Positions 57,114 to 64,000 of a DNA stretch of 64,000 nt are shown piece by piece (positions within the stretch are counted from its first letter, which is position 1; every line of letters begins with the position of its first letter). The translations under genes were made by a program, and so were the position numbers. The DNA lies in the NCBI RefSeq assembly GCF_016587355.1, contig NZ_BNJF01000001.1:1860001-1924000 (forward strand). Direction: 5' to 3'. Source of the DNA: Ktedonospora formicarum. GTDB taxonomy: Bacteria; Chloroflexota; Ktedonobacteria; Ktedonobacterales; Ktedonobacteraceae. The notes beneath the pieces were generated by a model. The model did not search any database. It was not told the origin of the DNA and worked only from the letters and a program-made list of their open reading frames with translations.

Positions 57114-60100
57114 CTACGGAATGGGGGTCCCGTCGTCGGATGGTGGTAAGCCCTCAACCGGTGATGGAGGGTCTCCATTCACATCCTGCGGATTGCCAAT
57201 TCCCTGATCGCTGTTTTGGTTCATATTGCCATTGCCATTGCCATTGTTGTTGGTTGTCGTCGATGGCGGCACCGTAGGCGTAGTAACACCTGGTACGGTG
57301 GGAGATTGACCATCAATGACCCAATCACAGATGCCGCTGCCAGCTAGACCATCAGTCGCTGACATCGTGCATACACGTGACACCCCAGATGGCTGCGTAA
57401 AGGTGGTCGGACTTGTCATGCCTGCTTTCTTGGGATCGAACCGCGAGATTGGGCAAGAGATCTGCGTCTGCATCGCGGCATTGATATCAGCACAGGGGCG
57501 GCCCGAAACAAACTCCATCACCGCGTGCCAGATAGGGGCCGCACCAGTGATACCTACCACACCTTCAGCCATGTTACTACCATTGGCATTACCAGCCCAC
57601 ACACCTACCGTCGCTCTCGGCGTATAACCAATCGTCCAGTTATCTTTAAACGAGTCGGTAGTACCTGTTTTCGCACCAACCTGATAGGTGCTACAGGAAA
57701 TGTAGGTCTTCACTGAGCTTGGGCAGCTAGGGTCCCAATCGTAAAACGAGAGGTCATGGTCACCTGGGAACTCCCTCTGACGCGATGGCTCGTCGGCCAG
57801 CACCGAGGTCATGAGATAATTGACCTGGCTGGAGAAAACCCGTGTGCCCTTCACTTTGCTCACATCCTGATGGAAGAGGTTATGTCCATAATTATCCCAG
57901 ACATCCAGGATATTCTGGTAGGGCATATGCACCCCATCATTGGCAAAGGTCTGATACGCGCTGGTCATCTCCAACGGCGTGATATCCACCGTACCAAGCA
58001 CTGGTGTTAGGCCATAGCACGTCAGAGGCTTATCACGATCACACCCTCGCTTTTGCATATCGCTATCGATGCTTGTGATACCCATCATACGAGCATTGTT
58101 AAACACATTGGGCAGACCCGCGTAAGTCATGGCCTTCACGGCTGGTATGTTAAATGAATTGGCGACAGACTCACGTATGGTCGCCTGTGGGCCAGCGATC
58201 TCATTTGGCTTCCCACCGTAATCGGTAGGAGAATAGTTCCCTTCCGCTGTGTTGAGCAGACCAGCGGAGTTGCCATTGGGGAAGTATGTACGGATATCTG
58301 GCAAGATGATGCCAGGGTTCCAACCCATCTGGAAGGCTGTCGCATACACAATAGGTTTGAAGGTCGAACCAGGACCACGCACGCTGGTCGCGACATTGAC
58401 GTTACCGCCGACCTTTTTACTGCCACTCGGGTTATAATAATCGATGCTGCCACTCATAGCCAGCACCTCGCCCGTCTTCGAGTCAATCACGACCACAGCG
58501 GCATCATTCAGGTTCAAGTCTTTATTTACTGTGGCATAACTTCCAGCATAACTACCGAACTTCTGATATGTCGGCTGGGTGATAAAGTACTTTGAGGCAT
58601 TCTCAACGTACTTTTGCAAGTTTGAATCGATGGTGGTGCGAATGTTGAAGCCACCGGTCAGGAAGAGGCGCGCACCTAATTGATCATCGCCATGCCCAAG
58701 CATCTGAATAACCTGAAGCGTCACCCAGTCGACAAAGTGCGGGGCTTTCTTCACCGGAGTATAGGGCTTAAACTTCCAGGAAGCGGTCAGCTTCTCAGCC
58801 TGCTGAATCATTTCGTCATCCAGCGGCTTACCTCCAACAGTGATCCCCACTGCTTTCATCTGTCCAAGCACATACTTCTGACGTTCCAGAACCTTAGCAA
58901 GCGTAGTCTCACTAACGGTTGGATCAAAGAGTGTTGGATTATTAGGAACTGAGGCCAGTAGCGAGGCACGCGCTAGGCCCACAAGAGGATTCTCCTTATG
59001 CGTTTTGGGATCAATGTTAAGCTTAGCAACCGCTGGCGTACACTTGAAGTTCTTATCGCAAGTAGGCTGCAAGCCAAAATAGTCACGCACAGCCGATTCG
59101 ACCCCAAGATCCTGGGTCCCATAAGGGACGCTATTGAAATACATCTCCAGGATCTTCCACTTGGGATACTGCTGCGTCATCCCCAACGCCAGAGTCGCCT
59201 CGACCAGTTTACGCGTATAGGTCCCCTGGTCCTGCCCAGACAGGTTCTTGATTACCTGCTGGGTGATAGTACTACCACCACCATTGCCAGATGAGAAGGC
59301 ACGTAAGATACCTTGCGGATCGATACCTGCGTTATCCCAGAAAGATCGGTCCTCGGCTGCGACCTGGGCTTGCTGCAAGATCTCTGGGATATCCTTATAG
59401 GAAACAGGAGTCAAGCGCCCCTTGCTACCCGCGTTCTGGTTATCGTAACGCTCAGCGACCAATTGATTGTTACGGTCATAAATACGCGTGGTCTGAGGAT
59501 TCGCCATGTTGGCAATTCCCGAGACCTGAGTTGACTGCTGCTGGTAATAGTTATAGCTGTAGAGGCCACCTAGGGAGCCGCCTATCAGACCAATGGTTGC
59601 CAGAATGATGGCGGCAATACCAGCGATCCTACCAATACCAAATTTCGAGCGCTGCCAGCGATCACGACGACGGCGCATCTTATACGCGACGCGCGTGCTT
59701 AGTGAGCGCTTCCAGGGTGTTTCGAGTTGAGGCAGGTCCTGGGTAGTAGGAAGCGGGTTTTGAGAGCGCTGTGGGTGATAGAGCGACATCGGCGGCTCAG
59801 GTTGCGCGTAGCGATTGCGTCCCAACGCAGTCATCTTACCCGAGACCTGCTTCATAAACTGCATAGCATTGGAGGCCCATCCTCGCTGCTGAAATGCAGG
59901 GGCCGCAGAGCGTTGCGGTGCAGGCTGAGGAGATTGCGATGGCCGTAATTGTTGGGATTTCGCCGGCATCTTCGACGGTAGAAACTGCGATGAAGGGTTC
60001 CGCAAACTACCCGTAGGCGGCGCAAACTGAGAGGGCGGGCCAGAACGGGCAGGCGATCGTAGAGGGCTACGACCGGCGAGCGGATCAGGTCCGAGCGCTG

Positions 60101-60227
60101 GTGATTGCTGCTCAAGCGGTGGCTGCTGCTGACGATAATTACTCAGCAAGCCTCCTGTTTTCTTGACCGATCCTTGGTCACGTACGGCGTCTGTATTGGT
60201 ATCTGGCTGATTCCAGGAATTACTCAT
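57114..60227 (-). CDS. Class A penicillin-binding protein (PBP1A-type), copy 2
   Basis: 1037 aa, collinear with copy 1 and sharing its first residues (MSNSWNQPDTNT). Same order: disordered N terminus, membrane helix (RIAGIAAIILATIGLIGGSL), GT51 (EDRSFWDNAGIDPQGI, GGSTITQQVIKNLSG), transpeptidase (GPGSTFKPIVYAT, ANSFNIPAVKAM, KTGTTDSFKDNWTIGYTP). All catalytic motifs are kept in both copies. The C terminus differs: an Asn/Gly tail then PSPVEGLPPSDDG instead of a basic tail. AAAGGAGG precedes the ATG. The paralogues may act at different sites or growth stages; this is inference. Confidence 0.95.
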   Translation of the reverse strand: MSNSWNQPDTNTDAVRDQGSVKKTGGLLSNYRQQQPPLEQQSPALGPDPLAGRSPLRSPARSGPPSQFAPPTGSLRNPSSQFLPSKMPAKSQQLRPSQSPQPAPQRSAAPAFQQRGWASNAMQFMKQVSGKMTALGRNRYAQPEPPMSLYHPQRSQNPLPTTQDLPQLETPWKRSLSTRVAYKMRRRRDRWQRSKFGIGRIAGIAAIILATIGLIGGSLGGLYSYNYYQQQSTQVSGIANMANPQTTRIYDRNNQLVAERYDNQNAGSKGRLTPVSYKDIPEILQQAQVAAEDRSFWDNAGIDPQGILRAFSSGNGGGSTITQQVIKNLSGQDQGTYTRKLVEATLALGMTQQYPKWKILEMYFNSVPYGTQDLGVESAVRDYFGLQPTCDKNFKCTPAVAKLNIDPKTHKENPLVGLARASLLASVPNNPTLFDPTVSETTLAKVLERQKYVLGQMKAVGITVGGKPLDDEMIQQAEKLTASWKFKPYTPVKKAPHFVDWVTLQVIQMLGHGDDQLGARLFLTGGFNIRTTIDSNLQKYVENASKYFITQPTYQKFGSYAGSYATVNKDLNLNDAAVVVIDSKTGEVLAMSGSIDYYNPSGSKKVGGNVNVATSVRGPGSTFKPIVYATAFQMGWNPGIILPDIRTYFPNGNSAGLLNTAEGNYSPTDYGGKPNEIAGPQATIRESVANSFNIPAVKAMTYAGLPNVFNNARMMGITSIDSDMQKRGCDRDKPLTCYGLTPVLGTVDITPLEMTSAYQTFANDGVHMPYQNILDVWDNYGHNLFHQDVSKVKGTRVFSSQVNYLMTSVLADEPSRQREFPGDHDLSFYDWDPSCPSSVKTYISCSTYQVGAKTGTTDSFKDNWTIGYTPRATVGVWAGNANGSNMAEGVVGITGAAPIWHAVMEFVSGRPCADINAAMQTQISCPISRFDPKKAGMTSPTTFTQPSGVSRVCTMSATDGLAGSGICDWVIDGQSPTVPGVTTPTVPPSTTTNNNGNGNGNMNQNSDQGIGNPQDVNGDPPSPVEGLPPSDDGTPIP

Positions 60228-61050
60228 ATGCCTCCTTTCTTGCTCGACGACAATTGTCTAGCAATGCAAAGCGTCGAGTACCTGAGAGGGATCTGACAAA
60301 GGTCAATCATTACACACCTTTTGATACAATTTGCACCATTACTATTTATATGCATATATGCTGATTTGTATAGCTGCAAGAAATAACGCCATTTCTCAAA
60401 CAATTGCAGAATTATTATGACGTCTTCCTGTCCATTCCCCAACCGATCACCGCCATGTCTGCGCATAGGGTAACATAAACATCTCGAGTTTTGCCAATCA
60501 CCTATAAGGACGGTAGAGGGCCATCACCTTAACGAGATAGCCCACCTGTATACTGGCAATACACGCAAAATCAACATTGACAATATTTAATATAAGAGAT
60601 CGCAGCGCGTATATCAGGATGTACCTTAGGAGGATGGTACTAATCTAGCTGGCATGGTCGCCTTTCGGTACGGTATAGAACATTTATGAGAAACAGGACT
60701 AAATGACTATGTGGTAATGAATTGACCACTGCTGTAAACTCTTCTAAATTCAAGAAATAGATTGCAGCCCTTCCAAAGAAATTCTTTAATAATTTTGTTA
60801 AGAAAAGTGATAATCAATGCTATTTGATAGTTTAAATTGACAACTACATAATTGTTTTAATGCATGCAGCCTAATTACTTTAAATCATATGTTAGAGCAG
60901 CACAACATGAGAAGTTATAATGCCTGAGTTTTCACGCAAAGGCACCACATGACACATGATGATATGGGAAGAAAAGGGGAAAATGCATACAGAACTCGAC
61001 AGCATCAGGTATAATGGGGAACGGTATATTTCAATTAACGAGTCTTGAGC
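60228..61050. other. Long AT-rich intergenic region
   Basis: Between divergent PBP copy 2 and the peptidase-MA gene. A TATAAT at 61010-61015 is the likely -10 of the latter (no good -35). No gene or repeat family member seen. Confidence 0.5.
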
Positions 61051-61074
61051 ATGGTGAGAGGAGCCAGCCGGTTT

Positions 61075-62556
61075 ATGCATCCAGGTGCCACAGGGACTCC
61101 GCACAATCGAGATCGCAATCGACAGAGATATGTTCTGAACAGGCTCTTATTCTGCCTGGGAATGGGCCTGCTGATACTGGCAAGCAACGCTTCGCTGGTT
61201 ATGGCGAAGAGCTATGAGATACAAGACGCGATCACAGTAACTTCTCAGACGCAAAAGATCGATTTTCCTAAAAGCATCGATTTTCAACTAAGCGCACGGG
61301 ACGCTGGCGGCTCAATTACGCAGGCCACGCTCTACATCATGACACCAATGGGAAACGAACAAGAACAACATACCGTTGTCGCCTCTCAACCAGGAGCCAT
61401 AGTACATCTGAGTTGGCATGAAACATTCAAAGAACGCAACTTTCTGCCACCTGGAACTCCCGTAACCTATCACTGGGAGATAAGTGATAGCGCAGGGGGA
61501 AGCCATACCAGTGATACCAGGAGCTTCCAGGTAAACGATACGCGCTATAACTGGCAAGAGAGCGATGAGAACAAGGTACAGATCAAATCCTACAATAATA
61601 ATGAAGCAACAACGCAAGCACTCCAGACAAATGTAGAGAAAGCGCTCAAGACCATTACCCAAAACCTGGGGAAGGGTCCCAACAGACCAATCACACTCTG
61701 GATCTACAAGGATCGCAAGACATTTAAGAGTGCACTTCCACCTGATACTGAGGAATGGGTTGGGGGCATCGCTTTCCCTAATATCAATCAGGGCATGTTC
61801 GTCGTCGAAGATCCACAGGATAGTACCTTGATTCGCGACCTACCTCATGAGATGACGCACCTAATCTTACATCAGGTCGCATCCACAAACCTGGACATCC
61901 CACGCTGGTTCGACGAAGGTCTGGCGGTCTACAATCAAGAGTATCACGAAGGCGAGATGTCGTTTCAGCTACGCGAAGCCTTCAAGAGCCACACCCTACT
62001 ACGCCTGACCGATATCACAGACAGCTTTCCAGCCGACGGAGATGAGGCATATCTCGCCTATGCTCAGAGTTGGAATCTCATTGACTACATGTACAAAACC
62101 TATGGGCAACGCAAAATGGATGCTCTTTATCAGGCGATGCAAAACAATTCACAAAGCTTTGATGGTGATTTGAGCCAGAGTCTTGGGACGGATACCAGCC
62201 ACCTGGAGAACGCATGGCGACTCGCCAACCACCAAGCTCCCACGCTCACAGGCAATGAGGAACACCAGGGTACACAGCCAGCCACGCAAACCATGCCAGA
62301 ACCTTCTACCTTTCAAAGAAATTTGCTGCTTACACTAGGCATCATTTTATTGCTCTCGCCTGAAATAGTATTGGCAGGTTACTTTGTCTACCGCCGACAG
62401 GTACGCATTCGCCGTGAGCAGCAGCTAGTGGCACAACAGGCACAACACATACTCGACGAGACATTCGCTCCCCACCAGCCGCCATTTCGGCAGTATTTCA
62501 ACACACACATGACCAACTACTCACAATATCAACCACCAAATAGAGATAAAATGTAA
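61075..62556 (+). CDS. Membrane-anchored peptidase MA-like zinc metalloprotease
   Basis: 493 aa from ATG 61075 (GAGGAG eleven bases upstream; ATG 61051 also possible). N-terminal signal-anchor (RLLFCLGMGLLILASNASLVMA), an outer beta-rich domain, then a gluzincin site LPHEMTHLILHQ (HExxH) with the third ligand Glu in PRWFDEGLAVYNQE, as in peptidase MA-like proteins. A second membrane helix near the C terminus (NLLLTLGIILLLSPEIVLAGY) is followed by a Gln/Arg-rich cytoplasmic tail. The protease domain therefore lies outside the cell between two anchors. Substrate unknown. dprA follows 26 bases later. Confidence 0.85.
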   Translation: MHPGATGTPHNRDRNRQRYVLNRLLFCLGMGLLILASNASLVMAKSYEIQDAITVTSQTQKIDFPKSIDFQLSARDAGGSITQATLYIMTPMGNEQEQHTVVASQPGAIVHLSWHETFKERNFLPPGTPVTYHWEISDSAGGSHTSDTRSFQVNDTRYNWQESDENKVQIKSYNNNEATTQALQTNVEKALKTITQNLGKGPNRPITLWIYKDRKTFKSALPPDTEEWVGGIAFPNINQGMFVVEDPQDSTLIRDLPHEMTHLILHQVASTNLDIPRWFDEGLAVYNQEYHEGEMSFQLREAFKSHTLLRLTDITDSFPADGDEAYLAYAQSWNLIDYMYKTYGQRKMDALYQAMQNNSQSFDGDLSQSLGTDTSHLENAWRLANHQAPTLTGNEEHQGTQPATQTMPEPSTFQRNLLLTLGIILLLSPEIVLAGYFVYRRQVRIRREQQLVAQQAQHILDETFAPHQPPFRQYFNTHMTNYSQYQPPNRDKM

Positions 62557-62582
62557 TGCACCATACATACGGAGGATAGAAG

Positions 62583-63740
62583 ATGGAAGGGAACAAAGAG
62601 CAAGATCAAAATCGTCAGGCACACTATTACCCCTCTGACTCACTCCCACTCGAACAACTTATGCACTGGATCGCTTTTAGCCGTGTTATGGGTATCGGCC
62701 CGGTCCGCTTCCGCCGCTTACAGGACCATTTCGAGAGCGACATGCGAAGGGCTTGGAGAGCCACGCGTACCGAACTAGTGGAGGCTGGGCTGGATGAGAA
62801 GGTAAGTGAGAAGTTCATCTATCAACGCGCAAAGATCGAACCAGAGCTAGAACTAGAGCGACTGGAGAAACGACGTATTCGCGTGCTTACCTGGCAAGAT
62901 GAGGATTACCCTCCCCTCTTAAATCAGCTAGAGTATGCGCCACCTGTGCTCTATATCTATGGACAACTTAATGACGATGATCGGCAATGTACGCTGGGTA
63001 TTGTTGGCACGCGACGCATGACAAGCTATGGGCGACAGGTCACTGAGCGCTTTACAGGCGATCTTGTCAAGGGCCAGGTAACAATTATTAGCGGTCTGGC
63101 GCTGGGAGTCGATACGGTCGCACATAGCACCGCTCTAGATGAGGGAGGTAGAACCATCGCGGTCCTGGCAAGTGGGCTGGACACCATCTATCCCCCTCCT
63201 AATCGCTCCCTAGCAAAGCGCATCGTGGAATCCGGACAGGGGGCACTCATCAGTGCCTTTCCGCTAGGAGTACGACCAGATGCAGGCAACTTTCCCGCAC
63301 GCAACCATTTAATAGCTGGGTTATCGCTGGGCATCCTTATTACTGAAGCGCCTGCAAGAAGTGGAGCACTCATTACCGCCAACTCAGCCTTGCAACAGGG
63401 GCGAGAGATCTTTGGCGTCCCACATAGTATCTTTTCGCCGGGAGGCGAAGGTGTCAACAAACTGCTACAGGAGGGAGCACATCTGGTTACGAATGTAAAG
63501 GATATCATCGAGCGGCTCAACATCCATATGCTTCCCCAGCAGATTGAGGTCAAGAAAGCACTTCCTGCCAACGCGGAGGAGGAAGTCTTACTAGCTCTAC
63601 TCAGCCAAGAGCCACGCCACATCGATGAGATCATTCGCGAGTCAGATCTACCCGCCAACAATGTCACCGCAACACTAACAATCATGCAGCTAAAAGGTAT
63701 GGTAAAAGATATGGGTGGGATGAGCTATATCATACTTTAA
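62583..63740 (+). CDS. dprA: DNA processing protein DprA
   Basis: 385 aa. Helical/SAM-like N terminus (IAFSRVMGIGPVRFRRLQ), then the DprA Rossmann domain: LGIVGTRRMTSYGRQV, IISGLALGVDTVAHSTAL, VLASGLDTIYPPPNRSL, FPARNHLIAGLS and a C-terminal winged helix (VLLALLSQEPRHIDEII). DprA loads RecA on incoming single-stranded DNA during natural transformation. GGAGG lies before the ATG. Probably co-transcribed with the peptidase-MA gene. Confidence 0.96.
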   Translation: MEGNKEQDQNRQAHYYPSDSLPLEQLMHWIAFSRVMGIGPVRFRRLQDHFESDMRRAWRATRTELVEAGLDEKVSEKFIYQRAKIEPELELERLEKRRIRVLTWQDEDYPPLLNQLEYAPPVLYIYGQLNDDDRQCTLGIVGTRRMTSYGRQVTERFTGDLVKGQVTIISGLALGVDTVAHSTALDEGGRTIAVLASGLDTIYPPPNRSLAKRIVESGQGALISAFPLGVRPDAGNFPARNHLIAGLSLGILITEAPARSGALITANSALQQGREIFGVPHSIFSPGGEGVNKLLQEGAHLVTNVKDIIERLNIHMLPQQIEVKKALPANAEEEVLLALLSQEPRHIDEIIRESDLPANNVTATLTIMQLKGMVKDMGGMSYIIL

Positions 63741-63921
63741 AGACCTGATAATCAAAATTAAGATATAGAGGCAATACCATACCTTTACATAGGCATATAC
63801 TGACTTTCCACCTATTGCTAGTAACAACTGGCAGGAGAGCAGGTAGAATAGAAGAGTGGGCTCGGAAGGTATAAGAGAAGGGCCAATAAAAATAAGCAGG
63901 CTTGATAGACGGAGGTTGTAC

Positions 63922-64000
63922 GTGATACAGCTCGCATACTTGCTGGCGGCAACACAGGGTAGCATACTCGGAGAAGAACGGCAAACACGTTTTCAGGGAT
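63922..64000 (+). CDS. Start of a probable Mur ligase (MurF/MurE-type), cut by window end
   Basis: GTG 63922 with GGAGG six bases upstream. The 26 visible residues begin MIQLAYLLAATQGSILG and end TRFQG, which follow the pattern of Mur ligase N-terminal domains (leader helix, then G.ilGe and fqG before DSR). Too short for certainty. It would add a peptidoglycan precursor step close to the two PBPs. The gap 63741-63921 shows nothing else. Confidence 0.4.
   Translation, partial: MIQLAYLLAATQGSILGEERQTRFQG

Noticed and set aside
63690..63965. 91-codon minus-strand frame at the right edge
   Set aside because: Overlaps the dprA end and the start of the probable mur ligase; composition is typical of AT-rich noncoding DNA.

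Overview
The window looks like a piece of chromosome from a Ktedonobacteria-like member of the Chloroflexota. This is an inference from gene content: multi-domain Ser/Thr kinases with a C-terminal laminin-G-like sensor, a bacterial XPB helicase with a DUF790/Bax1 partner, a type I GlyRS under T-box control, hrcA-dnaK-dnaJ, two large class A PBPs, and many palindromic intergenic repeats. No rRNA, tRNA, IS element, prophage or CRISPR array was seen.

Layout. 1-3160 (minus): a methionine operon, metX-metY (metY runs off the left edge), read from one promoter through a SAM-I riboswitch with its own terminator and then a Met T-box with a second terminator. 3187-8699 (minus): a MocR regulator, a small PLDc_N-type membrane protein, a GAF histidine kinase, an HD hydrolase and a FemX-like ligase. 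8700-9655: a long gap holding a high-GC, foreign-looking patch with a 37-codon gene and a 24-bp perfect hairpin. 9656-14271: two TrkA/RCK proteins, an AI-2E family permease and small membrane proteins. 14588-21066: bax1-like (DUF790) and xpb genes split by a divergently oriented pseudokinase gene. 21172-25004 (minus): rnc - adenine methylase - B12-binding mutase subunit - meaB. 25217-29408 (plus): CopCD-type protein and two secreted beta-propellers. 29493-32045: ABC exporter. 32537-34492: secreted GH27 alpha-galactosidase with duplicated CBM. 35234-40603: two paralogous Ser/Thr kinases. 41128-44993: Ski2-like helicase and threonine dehydratase. 45311-47160: small membrane protein, Gly T-box, glyS. 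47560-53279: endonuclease/phosphatase-fold protein, then dnaJ, dnaK, hrcA. 53577-60227: tandemly duplicated PBP1 genes. 61075-64000: peptidase-MA-like membrane protein, dprA and the start of a probable mur ligase.

Three things stand out. (1) The metXY leader combines a promoter, an operator-like palindrome, a SAM-I riboswitch and a Met-specific T-box in series. (2) A family of 40-120 bp cloverleaf-like palindromes recurs between genes, with compensatory changes in its stems; one sub-type is triplicated between hrcA and dnaK. (3) Five genes (mocR, pseudokinase, methylase, kinase 1, hrcA) are each broken by what looks like exactly one missing base, mostly in short G/C runs, and a sixth (threonine dehydratase) by an in-frame TAG. 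The five indels look more like sequence undercalls than biology; the TAG does not fit that explanation.

All functional calls rest on motif reading by eye; no database search was possible.
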